Positions 15,704-23,002 of a stretch of 23,002 nt of DNA are shown here, in pieces (within the stretch, counting starts at the first letter, position 1; the number at the start of each line of letters is the position of its first letter). Below the pieces are notes generated by a model. The model did not search any database, was not told the DNA's origin, and worked only from the letters and a program-made list of their open reading frames with translations. The stretch spans positions 1 to 23,002 of the forward strand of contig CAJTXL010000039.1 in assembly GCA_910583525.1 (NCBI GenBank), written 5' to 3'. Source of the stretch: an uncultured Muribaculaceae bacterium. Lineage in GTDB: Bacteria > Bacteroidota > Bacteroidia > Bacteroidales > Muribaculaceae. The translations under genes were made by a program, and so were the position numbers.

Positions 15704-16915
15704 ATGAATTTCTTTGAAAAAATATCGCTATGGGTGTCCGACATGGGCCGTGTGTTCCGCAATGAGCTGAAACTCATTGTGCACGATGTCGGCGTGCTCT
15801 TGTTTTTTGTGGCACTCCCCTTGGCATATCCCGTTGTATATACCCTGATATATAACCCCGAAGTGGTGCGCAAACTGCCCATTGCCGTAGTCGACAACTC
15901 GCGCACGGCAGAGTCGCGCTCGTTCGTGCAGAAGGCGTCTGCAAGCCCGTCGCTCGAAATTTATGCCTACTGCCCCAACATGGCCGATGCCAAGGAGCTT
16001 ATGGCCGAGCACAAGGTGTTCGGCATAATGCAGATACCCGGTGACTACGCCAAGAATATAGGACGTTCGGAGCAGGCCCATGTAGAGTTCTACTCCGACA
16101 TGAGCCTGTTGTTGCGCTACCGCACTTTTGTGGCGGCGCTGACCGACCTGCAGCTTGAGATAATCAGCGAAATCACCGGCGAACGCATCTCGTCGGCCGG
16201 ACTGGCCTCGCTTGCCGCAAGCGGCGGCCTGCCGATTGAGAGCGAGAGCAACTTCCTCGGAGACACGGAGCAGGGCTTCGCATCGTTCGTAATACCGGGC
16301 ATAGTCATCCTCATACTACAGCAGAGCATGGTGCTCGGCGTTACGCTTATGGGCGGTTCCTCACGCGAGCGTCGCCGTCGTAACGGCGGCATCGACCCTA
16401 TGGAAGTAAAAGGCGCGAGCACCTTGGCTATGGTGTGGGGCAAGGCATTGGCCTGCACGGTGTTCTACATTCCATGCACGATATATATACTCCGTTTTAT
16501 CCCCGAAATGTTCAATTTGCCGCACTACGGCTCGCCGGTTGACTATCTGCTGTTTATCGTGCCGCTGCTGTTGTCGTCGGCATTTTTGGGACAGACGCTC
16601 GTCATCTTCATGCGCGACCGCGAAAGCCCGTTTATCGTGGTGGTGTTCACCTCGGTTGTGTTCCTCTTCCTTTCGGGTCTGACATGGCCTCGCTATGCCA
16701 TGAGCAAGCTGTGGTACTGGCTCGGCAACTGCGTGCCCGGAACATGGGGCGTGGAAGGGTTCATACGCATAAACAGCAACGCCGCCTCGCTGCCTGAGGT
16801 CGGCACGGCATATTTCGCTCTATGGCTATTGACGGCGGTATATATGCTCACGGCCTGCTGGGTTACCTTGAAAATCCGCGCCGGACATCACGACATGAAA
16901 CAATTGCTCAAATGA
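15704..16915 (+). CDS. ABC-2 type transporter permease (second subunit)
   Basis: This 403-residue paralogue of the preceding permease has the same order: an N-terminal helix (VGVLLFFVALPLAYPVVYTL), an extracytoplasmic domain opening with LPIAVVDNSRTAESRS, and a C-terminal helix bundle. The gene starts one base after the previous stop, so the two are tightly coupled. The two are diverged enough that a heterodimer is likelier than a recent duplication. No nucleotide-binding domain is fused. The stop overlaps the next start by 4 nt. Confidence 0.85.
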   Translation: MNFFEKISLWVSDMGRVFRNELKLIVHDVGVLLFFVALPLAYPVVYTLIYNPEVVRKLPIAVVDNSRTAESRSFVQKASASPSLEIYAYCPNMADAKELMAEHKVFGIMQIPGDYAKNIGRSEQAHVEFYSDMSLLLRYRTFVAALTDLQLEIISEITGERISSAGLASLAASGGLPIESESNFLGDTEQGFASFVIPGIVILILQQSMVLGVTLMGGSSRERRRRNGGIDPMEVKGASTLAMVWGKALACTVFYIPCTIYILRFIPEMFNLPHYGSPVDYLLFIVPLLLSSAFLGQTLVIFMRDRESPFIVVVFTSVVFLFLSGLTWPRYAMSKLWYWLGNCVPGTWGVEGFIRINSNAASLPEVGTAYFALWLLTAVYMLTACWVTLKIRAGHHDMKQLLK

Positions 16916-17325
16916 AAACATTACGCTATCTCTCGATACTCCTCGCCGCGTTCGCGCTTTGCGCATTCAATGCCACGGCACGCCGCGTTCCCGGCGACAA
17001 GGTGGGAATATCTTTCGACTCTCTCATCTATGACTTCGGCACGGTTTCGGCCACATCGCCTGCCGTCGAGCACGACTACACCTTCGAGGTGAAAGGCTCG
17101 CAGCCGGTCGCGATACTCTATGCCACACCGTCGTGCGGATGCACGGCATCCGATTTTCCGCGTAAACCGACCATGCCGGGCGAAAAAGGCATAATCAAAG
17201 TTACTTTTGACCCCAAAGGGCAGAAAGGCGAAGTCGAGAAAGACGTCCGTGTCCGCTTCAAGAACGGAGCCGGAAAGTCGGAACAGCTCACACTTCGCAT
17301 CAAGGGGGTAGTCATACCCAAGTGA
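16912..17325 (+). CDS. DUF1573 exported protein
   Basis: This 137-residue protein has a signal peptide (hydrophobic core ILLAAFALCAF, cleavage near ATA at residues 20-22). The mature part is a single DUF1573 domain, an Ig-like or ASPM/SPD-2/Hydin-like beta sandwich, with the characteristic ATPSCGCTASDFP motif and a following GEKGIIKVTFDP strand. The family is abundant in Bacteroidetes and its function is not established. I use ATG 16912, which overlaps the permease stop by 4 nt and gives a proper signal peptide. A longer reading from 16822 would run through the permease gene and has no family support. It is last in the efflux operon, before a strong terminator. Confidence 0.88.
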   Translation: MKTLRYLSILLAAFALCAFNATARRVPGDKVGISFDSLIYDFGTVSATSPAVEHDYTFEVKGSQPVAILYATPSCGCTASDFPRKPTMPGEKGIIKVTFDPKGQKGEVEKDVRVRFKNGAGKSEQLTLRIKGVVIPK

Positions 17326-17352
17326 GCACGCCATACCGTTGACTCACAAATC

Positions 17353-17392
17353 GTTTATGCGGCATCCCCGAAAAGGATGCCGTAAACTTTTT
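17353..17392 (+). terminator. Intrinsic terminator of the efflux operon
   Basis: An 8-bp GC-rich stem (17360-17367 with 17375-17382) is extended by 5 bp (GTTTA/TAAAC) across a 2-nt bulge, with a 7-nt loop. It is followed at once by TTTTT at 17388-17392. It lies 27 bp after the DUF1573 stop. Confidence 0.85.
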
Positions 17393-17404
17393 CGTAGCGA
17401 AAGT

Positions 17405-17436
17405 TTTGGTTTTGCAATAGCTTATAGCTACCTTTG
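17405..17436 (+). promoter_or_regulatory. Promoter of the TPR-TIR operon
   Basis: TTTG at 17405-17408, a 20-bp spacer and TACCTTTG at 17429-17436 match the Bacteroidetes promoter. The predicted leader is about 17 nt before the ATG at 17459, so the TPR and TIR genes have their own promoter separate from the efflux operon. Confidence 0.7.
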
Positions 17437-17458
17437 TGGCATTGATATACCCTATGTT

Positions 17459-19420
17459 ATGAAAAATCGTGCCGCCATTATACTCTCGCTATTGACAATA
17501 TTTTCTCTTCATGCCTTTGCGCAAGTGCAAAAAGGCGTTGTGCGAACGATTGAGCGTCCCGGCAGGGGCGTAAAATATGTCGACGGGGCAACGATACGTG
17601 CGCAGGGGCTATTTAATGCGGCTGTCAGCGACGCCGGCGGCGCGTTCGCCCTCGACTTCGGCAGCACGGACATACGCGAAGGCGAGGCCTTCAGGCTCAG
17701 CCGCGTAAACAAGAGCGGTTATGAACTGAGCGACAAAGGCGTCATCGGCAAAGAATACCCATTATCAGTGTCGGTCCCACTTGAAATCGTACTCATCAAC
17801 ATAGCCGAACGCGAGGCCGACAAGCAGCGCATCGCCGACAAGGCATATGCACGTGCCGAACAAACCTACAAGACCAAGCTCGCCGATTTAGAACGGCAAC
17901 TTAGCGACAAAAGCATCGATGCCGAAACCTACCGCACGCAGCTGCGCGACTTGCAGGACAAGTTCGACAAATACGAAAAACTAATCGATGCCATGGCCGA
18001 GCGATACGCCTCTACCGACTATGCCCATATCGACTCGCTCAACGCCCGTGTCAACATCGCCATCGAGAACGGAGAACTCGAACTTGCCGACTCACTCATC
18101 CGCTCTGTCGGCTCGCTCGAAGCCCTCGTGAGCCAAAACATGGAAGCCATGCGCCGAGCCGACGCCCAAGAGGAAATCGGCCGTGCCATCGTGGCCAATG
18201 CCAAACAGGACAAGGACTCCATCGCCGCCGACCGCCAACGCCTCGGCGACCTGCTCTACAGCAAAGCCCAAATCCACCTCGCCGCGTTCGAGAACGACTC
18301 CACCGCGCATTACTACCGCCTACGCGCCGAGCTCGACAGCACAAATGTGGAGTGGCAGTACGATGCCGGAGTGTTCCTTAGTGATTATTTGGCAGACAAC
18401 AACTCTGCTATGGGATATTATCGACTGGCCTTAAAACATGCGTTGGAGCAATATGGCAAGAATTCTGAACAGGTTGCACTATGTTATAATATTATTGGTA
18501 AGACATATAGCACTCAAGGAGAGTACGACAATGCGCTGGAATACTATAAACAGGCATTGGAAAGTATGCCTATCATATTTGAAGAAGCGCATCCAACGGT
18601 TGCCACAATCTATAATAATATAGGAAATGCTTATACCCAACTGGGGTTATACAAACAGGCTCTCGAAAACTTAGTAAAATCGTTGTACATAAGATTTGCA
18701 ATATTTGGGGAAGAAGATTTTGCTATTGCTCTAAGTTATAATAATATAGGTGTGGTGTGTGAACTTTTGGGAGATTATGACATGGCTCTTAATAGCCAAA
18801 AAGAAGCTTTACGAATCAAACTTAATTGTTTAGGGCAAAAACACCCATCTATTGCCATAAGTTATAATAATATCGGGACGGTATATTCTCATAAGAAAGA
18901 TTATGACATGGCTCTTGAATATGTTACCAAATCTCTTAAATTAGACCAAGAACTATTTGGAGAATTGCATCCTGAAGTCGCTGCAAGTTATCATAACATA
19001 GGAAGTATTTACGATGATTTGAAAAATTATAACCAAGCGATTGAGTGCTACAAAAAATCTCTTGAAATAAATACTTTTATACTTGGGGAAAACCACCCAG
19101 ACATTGCAACAACGAATAACAACATCGGATGTGCATATATTAATATGAGGAACTATGATACGGCACTAGAATACCTTACCACATCACTGAAAATCAGCCG
19201 CAACATTTTTGAAGAACAACACCCCGATGTTGCACGCGATTTCAACAATATCGGAACCGTTTATTATTATAAGGGGAACTATGAAAAAGCCCTCGAATAT
19301 TGCGAAAAAGCACTCGAAATAAATCTTAGTATTTTTGACGGAGAACATCCCCGTATATTGGGCGGCAGAAAGACCATTGAGAAAATCAAACAAAAGATAA
19401 GAGAAGCAGATGGCAAGTGA
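17459..19420 (+). CDS. Exported kinesin-light-chain-like TPR protein
   Basis: This 653-residue protein has an N-terminal signal peptide (cleavage after AFA, residue 21), so it is exported. Residues about 26-112 look like a carboxypeptidase-regulatory-like beta sandwich (SDAGGAFALDF is typical). Residues about 113-183 are a charged coiled coil. A helical region follows, then seven tandem 42-residue TPRs at 338-631, each with a YNNIG-like motif and most ending in HP, of the kinesin-light-chain type. I use ATG 17459; the longer frame from 17339 runs through the terminator and promoter. Base composition changes sharply inside the gene: 37 of 60 bases are G or C at 18241-18300 but 20 of 60 at 18721-18780. 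The gene overlaps the TIR gene by 11 nt, so they are probably partners. Confidence 0.85.
   Translation: MKNRAAIILSLLTIFSLHAFAQVQKGVVRTIERPGRGVKYVDGATIRAQGLFNAAVSDAGGAFALDFGSTDIREGEAFRLSRVNKSGYELSDKGVIGKEYPLSVSVPLEIVLINIAEREADKQRIADKAYARAEQTYKTKLADLERQLSDKSIDAETYRTQLRDLQDKFDKYEKLIDAMAERYASTDYAHIDSLNARVNIAIENGELELADSLIRSVGSLEALVSQNMEAMRRADAQEEIGRAIVANAKQDKDSIAADRQRLGDLLYSKAQIHLAAFENDSTAHYYRLRAELDSTNVEWQYDAGVFLSDYLADNNSAMGYYRLALKHALEQYGKNSEQVALCYNIIGKTYSTQGEYDNALEYYKQALESMPIIFEEAHPTVATIYNNIGNAYTQLGLYKQALENLVKSLYIRFAIFGEEDFAIALSYNNIGVVCELLGDYDMALNSQKEALRIKLNCLGQKHPSIAISYNNIGTVYSHKKDYDMALEYVTKSLKLDQELFGELHPEVAASYHNIGSIYDDLKNYNQAIECYKKSLEINTFILGENHPDIATTNNNIGCAYINMRNYDTALEYLTTSLKISRNIFEEQHPDVARDFNNIGTVYYYKGNYEKALEYCEKALEINLSIFDGEHPRILGGRKTIEKIKQKIREADGK
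18734..18916. repeat. Near-identical 126-bp TPR-coding units
   Basis: Adjacent TPR units share exact DNA matches at a 126-bp offset (42 codons). AGTTATAATAATAT is found at 18734-18747 and 18860-18873, and GATTATGACATGGCTCTT at 18773-18790 and 18899-18916. Identity at the nucleotide level suggests recent duplication or gene conversion between repeats, so repeat number may vary among strains. Confidence 0.65.
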
Positions 19421-20543
19421 GGACACATATAAATATTTCGCGTTCATAAGCTACAACGCCAAAGACACGGCGTGGGGCAAGCGGCTGCAGCGTAAGCTGG
19501 AGCACTACAAGTTGCCGTCGGTGCTGTGCCGCGAGCATGGTTGGCGTCGCAAGCCGATAAACCCGGTGTTCTTCGCGCCGACCGACATACAGCCCGGCGG
19601 CCTCGACGAGGAGCTGCGTGCGCGTCTTCGCGCTTCGCGCCATCTGATTGTGATATGCTCGCCCAATTCGGCGCGGTCGGAGTGGGTAGGGCGTGAAATC
19701 GAGTATTTCTACAGCCTCGGCCGGCCAAAGAACATCCATTTCTTCATTGTAGACGGTGTGCCGGGTAGCGGCGACGAGGCCACCGAGTGCTTCAACCCGG
19801 CGGTGAAGCGTCTCGGCATCCCGGAAATCTTGGGGGCCAACGTCAACGAGAAAATCTACAGTCTGCCATGGCTGAACCGCGAACGGGCATATGTGCAGCT
19901 TGTGTCGAAGCTGCTAGTGGTGGAGTTCGATTCGATATGGCGCCGTCACCGTCGGCGCCTTTTCCGCGACATCGCCGTCGGGACGGCTGCCGCGGTTTGC
20001 ATAGCCGCAGGCTTTGCGCTGCAATGGCGTGCTTCACGGCCTTTCGACGCCACGATATGTCTGCGCGAGGTGTCGGTACGGAACGATTCGCTGCCGCCGC
20101 TGAAAGATGCCGTCGTGACGCTCAGCCTCGGCAACGAGACCAAGACAGACACCGTCGGCAGCCTTGGCGACAGAGCTGTTTTCAGAAATATTCCGCACCG
20201 TTTTCTCGGCAAGGACGCGCGGCTGACGGTGTGGTGCGACGGCTGGCTCGATACGGACACTATGCTGGCACTCGGTCGCGATATGGCTGTAGGTGTCCGC
20301 CGCGCCCCTGAATATTACGGGCACATCGACTGCGTGCTGTGGCACGAAGCAACTGAGCGTTTCCTCGGCGACATACGGCTGGATTTCGACGGCCATGTCG
20401 TGATGACGGGCGCGAACGGAGAAATCAGGCTCGACATACCTTTGGCACAGCAGAAAACGAGATACCGAGTGACCGCCGATACGCCCGCCATCGACGCATA
20501 CTACTATCCTCGTTCGGGCGGCAACGCCATCGTAGTGGAGTGA
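19410..20543 (+). CDS. TIR-domain membrane protein
   Basis: This 377-residue protein has an N-terminal TIR domain (about residues 7-170), one membrane helix (about 186-204) and a C-terminal domain of about 170 residues. The TIR core is clear: AFISYNAKD at residues 11-19 (strand A and box 1), and SEWVGREIEYF with E96 in the position of the catalytic Glu of TIR NADases. The basic stretch RRHRRRLFR before the helix predicts TIR in the cytoplasm and the C-terminal domain in the periplasm. That domain has beta-rich, carboxypeptidase-regulatory-like features. The gene overlaps the TPR gene by 11 nt. TIR proteins of this FISY/HYKLP type occur in bacterial defence and signalling loci; NAD+ cleavage is inferred from E96. 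The end is convergent with the acetyltransferase gene, only 4 bp away. Confidence 0.85.
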   Translation: MASEDTYKYFAFISYNAKDTAWGKRLQRKLEHYKLPSVLCREHGWRRKPINPVFFAPTDIQPGGLDEELRARLRASRHLIVICSPNSARSEWVGREIEYFYSLGRPKNIHFFIVDGVPGSGDEATECFNPAVKRLGIPEILGANVNEKIYSLPWLNRERAYVQLVSKLLVVEFDSIWRRHRRRLFRDIAVGTAAAVCIAAGFALQWRASRPFDATICLREVSVRNDSLPPLKDAVVTLSLGNETKTDTVGSLGDRAVFRNIPHRFLGKDARLTVWCDGWLDTDTMLALGRDMAVGVRRAPEYYGHIDCVLWHEATERFLGDIRLDFDGHVVMTGANGEIRLDIPLAQQKTRYRVTADTPAIDAYYYPRSGGNAIVVE

Positions 20544-20547
20544 ACGG

Positions 20548-21162
20548 CTAAACAGGTGCAATCAATTTAAGGTCAAAGAAAAATATCCGGCTACCCAACG
20601 ATTCTTCATCCGAAATTCCAAAGGCGTCCTTTTCTCCTTTTTCTGTCTTATAAAGGGGCTTAAATCCATTTTTTAGATAATAATGAATGGTGTTTTCCGT
20701 ATTATAAGCATCTACAAGCATATAACGGCACGCCGCTTTGTTGTTCTCGTCCACAAACCAATATTTCAAAACTTCCATCAGCTGGGAGCCTACTCCCATC
20801 CCCTTTCCTTGGAAGGCTTTGTTGACGCCAATACGACCTATCAATACTGCCGGATAACTGCGATGACGTTTCTGTTGTGGAATTTTACGTTGGAACGCGT
20901 TTCGTGACGGCTTATCAAGGGTATATGCCTTTATTCCATCGTAAGACAATGTTGCTATCGCTACTATCTCACGATGATTGTCTTTATTTATCCAACAATA
21001 TGTCTTGCCGAGCAGCTCCTCTTCATATAGAAAGACATCATTGGCAAAAAAATCATCAAGGTCATCGTCTCCACAAGAAAAAGGGTCGCAGAAATCCGCG
21101 ACCTCTCTTGTATAGGGTACCATGAACGTGTTTTCAACGAAAACAAATCCTGCCATTGTCAT
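20548..21162 (-). CDS. GNAT acetyltransferase, TacT-like toxin candidate
   Basis: This 204-residue GNAT-family acetyltransferase has the acetyl-CoA loop RIGVNKAFQGKGMGVGSQL (Q/RxxGxG/A type) and a C-terminal HYYLKNGF motif with the usual late Tyr. Near the N terminus, FSCGDDDLDDFF matches the F.CG...LD.F motif seen in TacT-like toxins, which acetylate aminoacyl-tRNA. It overlaps by 4 nt (ATGA) a small gene upstream that has antitoxin size. I use ATG 21162; ATG 21156 is also possible. An ordinary small-molecule acetyltransferase is the alternative. The gene is AT-rich compared with the TIR gene it faces. Confidence 0.75.
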   Translation of the reverse strand: MTMAGFVFVENTFMVPYTREVADFCDPFSCGDDDLDDFFANDVFLYEEELLGKTYCWINKDNHREIVAIATLSYDGIKAYTLDKPSRNAFQRKIPQQKRHRSYPAVLIGRIGVNKAFQGKGMGVGSQLMEVLKYWFVDENNKAACRYMLVDAYNTENTIHYYLKNGFKPLYKTEKGEKDAFGISDEESLGSRIFFFDLKLIAPV

Positions 21163-21338
21163 TTCTTTCTTGGTGGAAAGATAACATTTTTCGCACTTTC
21201 CAACATTGTAAAAAGTACCTTTCTCTGTGTTTCAGATAGCTTTGGCGTAGGCAATTTGCCGTTACGCTCAGCCTCCTCCATGAAAACTTTTGCGTCTTCA
21301 CCCCAAAGTTCGGGGGATGTCTTAATTGTCATTGCCAT
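21159..21338 (-). CDS. Small antitoxin-like protein paired with GNAT
   Basis: This 59-residue ORF on the minus strand reads from ATG (21338-21336) to TGA (21161-21159). It begins MAMTIKTSPELWGEDAKVF and ends in a basic PPRKK tail. A second ATG two codons downstream could also be the start. It overlaps the acetyltransferase start by 4 nt. Size, order and overlap match the antitoxin position in GNAT toxin-antitoxin pairs, and similar short ORFs starting with an MxIxIKTxP-like stretch occur before GNAT genes in Bacteroidales. I see no obvious ribbon-helix-helix domain, so DNA binding is uncertain. Confidence 0.7.
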   Translation of the reverse strand: MAMTIKTSPELWGEDAKVFMEEAERNGKLPTPKLSETQRKVLFTMLESAKNVIFPPRKK

Positions 21339-21610
21339 AATTTATCTCGTGTCTAATATTTAGCTTCTACAAAGATACAACATTTTCTGCATACAAACAG
21401 CTTAACAATCACATAAAATTTATCTCTCTTATAACGAATTGCATCTTGGACTATGGTTATGGATGTCCCATTAAAGATTTTTTTCGTGAATTAGTTGTGG
21501 AGTTTGCTAAAACTATTTAAATTTGCAGAATAAACGGCCTGTTGGCAACGGGCCGTGCTCGACACTGCAAAACACAAACAATTCATAAATTAATCAAAAT
21601 CAATCATCTT
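21339..21610. other. Divergent intergenic region with promoters for both sides
   Basis: On the minus strand TATCTTTG (21377-21370) is a -7 element for the GNAT pair; the nearest TTTG (21397-21394) is only 16 bp away, so that promoter is weaker. On the plus strand TAAATTTG at 21518-21525 is the -7 element for the cytochrome b gene, with a degenerate TTGT at 21495-21498. That gives a leader of about 80 nt. I see no other gene here. Confidence 0.55.
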
Positions 21611-22642
21611 ATGTGGTTAACATGCTCATCTATAGGGCGTAAGTTCGTGATGGCCTTAACGGGCGCATGCTTGGTCCTATTCGTAACATTTCACGTGTTG
21701 ATGAACTCGGTAGCCCTTCTGTGGCCCGCGGCCTACAACGTAATCTGCGAGTTCCTGGGCGCCAACTGGTATGCGCTTGTAGCGTCGGCCGGCCTGGCAC
21801 TTCTGTTCATCATCCATATCATCTACGCTCTGTGGCTGACCCTGCAGAACCGCCGTGCACGCGGCGCCGACCGCTATGCCGTCAACAGCCGTCCTCCCCA
21901 GGTGGAATGGTCATCTAAGAACATGCTCGTGCTTGGCATCGTTGTGCTGGCATTCCTGGCCGTGCACCTGATTCAGTTCTGGGCCAAGATGCAGCTTCAG
22001 GAACTTATGTCGCATGACCTCACAGCTCTTCCGACCGTAGGCGAAGTGCCTGCCGCCCCCGAGTTCGGCACGCTCTTCCTTCAGGCCGCTTTCGAGAACT
22101 GGTGGACTCCCGTCATCTACATCATCGGCTTCGTGGCTCTTTGGTTCCACATGAACCACGGCTTCTGGTCGATGTTCCACACCATCGGCTGGGACAACAA
22201 CATATGGCTTAACCGCCTCAAAAGCATAGCCTGCTGGTGGACTTCGATTGTTGTGCTTCTTTTCACCGCACAGGCAATCCTCTTCACCGTACAGGCCAAC
22301 AACAAGTTCTTCCTCACCGACGAGGCTCTGCAGCAGCAGTATGCCGAATATTGGGGCGAGAAGGCCGAAACTCTCATTGAAGACTACCAGAGCGAAATCG
22401 GCGCCATGATGGCCGACAGCGACAACATGCTCGGCCAACAGCAGGCTCAGATAAACTTCTTCAGCGAGCGTGGCGACTACTATGCCGAGCAGGCAACAGC
22501 CATCAAGGAATACGCCGCCAAACAAGCTCCGGCAGTATCTCTCCCGGCTCTCCAGCAGCTCGGCCAGTTCGAACAGTTCATAAAAGGCAACGTCGAACGC
22601 GCCAAGCAGCTCAAACAAACCCAAAATGACAACAACGAATAA
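21611..22642 (+). CDS. sdhC: Fumarate reductase/succinate dehydrogenase cytochrome b
   Basis: This 343-residue membrane anchor is of the di-heme, five-helix type (as in Wolinella FrdC). Helices lie at about residues 12-36, 53-78, 104-127, 164-189 and 204-230. One His in each of helices 1-4 (H28, H69, H119, H180) can ligate the two hemes. It passes electrons between quinol and the flavoprotein. I use ATG 21611; the frame from 21542 adds an unlikely extension. The usual family length is about 230; here a polar, Gln/Glu/Ala-rich, helix-prone tail of about 110 residues (231-343) follows the last helix. The flavoprotein gene starts 14 bp downstream, as in the standard operon. Confidence 0.9.
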   Translation: MWLTCSSIGRKFVMALTGACLVLFVTFHVLMNSVALLWPAAYNVICEFLGANWYALVASAGLALLFIIHIIYALWLTLQNRRARGADRYAVNSRPPQVEWSSKNMLVLGIVVLAFLAVHLIQFWAKMQLQELMSHDLTALPTVGEVPAAPEFGTLFLQAAFENWWTPVIYIIGFVALWFHMNHGFWSMFHTIGWDNNIWLNRLKSIACWWTSIVVLLFTAQAILFTVQANNKFFLTDEALQQQYAEYWGEKAETLIEDYQSEIGAMMADSDNMLGQQQAQINFFSERGDYYAEQATAIKEYAAKQAPAVSLPALQQLGQFEQFIKGNVERAKQLKQTQNDNNE

Positions 22643-22656
22643 TCCAGCTCAGAGAT

Positions 22657-23002
22657 ATGGCACAGAAAACCAACCTTGAGGGCATGATTGATTCCAGCCC
22701 CATCATGCAGGACTACGCCGACATCGAGTCGGGCAAACTGCCGGAGTACACCATCGACTCCAAGATACCTGAAGGTCCCATCGCTGAGAAATGGACCAAC
22801 TACAAAGCCCACCAGCACCTGGTGAACCCCGCCAACAAGCGCAACCTCGACATCATCGTGGTGGGCACCGGCCTCGCAGGGGCATCGGCAGCCTCGACCC
22901 TCGGCGAAATGGGCTTCAACGTATACAACTTCTGCATTCAGGACAGCCCGCGCCGCGCACACTCCATTGCGGCACAGGGCGGCATCAACGCAGCCAAGAA
23001 CT
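22657..23002 (+). CDS. sdhA: Fumarate reductase/succinate dehydrogenase flavoprotein (partial)
   Basis: The first 115 codons are present; the gene runs off the window. Residues 65-86 form the FAD-binding Rossmann motif (IIVVGTGLAGASAASTLGEMG), and RRAHSIAAQGGI at 99-110 contains the His (H102) that is the covalent FAD attachment site in this family. The N terminus of about 60 residues before the Rossmann fold fits the long Bacteroidetes version. It forms the catalytic subunit with the cytochrome b just upstream and, presumably, an iron-sulfur subunit downstream. Confidence 0.92.
   Translation, partial: MAQKTNLEGMIDSSPIMQDYADIESGKLPEYTIDSKIPEGPIAEKWTNYKAHQHLVNPANKRNLDIIVVGTGLAGASAASTLGEMGFNVYNFCIQDSPRRAHSIAAQGGINAAKN

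Noticed and set aside
17339..17458. N-terminal extension of the TPR gene from 17339
   Set aside because: It would be translated through the upstream terminator and the promoter, and would bury a clean signal peptide that starts at ATG 17459.
21542..21610. N-terminal extension of the cytochrome b gene from 21542
   Set aside because: Its residues are basic and polar, unlike the family, while ATG 21611 gives the usual start shortly before helix 1.
1..23002. CRISPR arrays, tRNA or rRNA genes, insertion sequences, integrases
   Set aside because: I looked in all intergenic stretches and found no spaced direct repeats, no cloverleaf-like segments and no transposase or integrase motifs.

Overview
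The window looks like chromosomal DNA from a Bacteroidales bacterium, most likely of the Muribaculaceae type. That placement is an inference from three things. Nearly every transcription unit is preceded by the Bacteroidetes promoter pattern (TAnnTTTG at -7, usually TTTG about 20 bp upstream) with no clear Shine-Dalgarno. The gene content is typical of the order: DUF4301, a K+-dependent membrane pyrophosphatase, a five-helix fumarate reductase/succinate dehydrogenase cytochrome b, and DUF1573. Core genes are GC-rich, while the toxin-antitoxin loci and part of one TPR gene are visibly AT-richer.

Layout. 1-990: a HigBA-type toxin-antitoxin pair with a perfect 30-bp operator-like palindrome, ending in a long hairpin whose right arm also carries the -33 element of the next promoter. 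1025-5965: a DUF4301 protein and an AddA/RecB-like UvrD helicase-nuclease. 6038-7434 (minus): two overlapping paralogous lipoprotein genes, one fused to an outer-membrane beta-barrel. 7712-9904 (minus): the ion-pumping pyrophosphatase HppA. About 9977-10138 (minus): between hppA and a consensus promoter, a rod-shaped structured RNA that I read as a 6S-like RNA. 10308-11767: an AbiEi/AbiEii (type IV) toxin-antitoxin operon behind a 23-bp-arm inverted repeat. 11947-17325: a five-gene efflux operon (TolC, HlyD, two ABC-2 permeases, DUF1573) without an ATPase gene. 17459-20543: a kinesin-light-chain-like TPR protein overlapping a TIR-domain membrane protein. 20548-21338 (minus): a small antitoxin-like gene overlapping a TacT-like GNAT acetyltransferase. 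21611-23002: cytochrome b and the start of the flavoprotein subunit of fumarate reductase/succinate dehydrogenase.

How the parts may work together. HppA and the fumarate reductase/succinate dehydrogenase genes fit anaerobic energy conservation with PPi-driven Na+/H+ pumping and fumarate respiration. Three toxin-antitoxin-like modules (HigBA, AbiE, GNAT pair) and the TPR-TIR pair make up the accessory, defence-like content. The two most interesting items are the 6S-like RNA, with two competing closing stems in the hppA leader, and the exported-TPR/membrane-TIR pair. The predicted topology of that pair (periplasmic TPR sensor, periplasmic domain on the TIR protein, cytoplasmic TIR domain with its catalytic Glu) suggests a transmembrane signalling or defence module.
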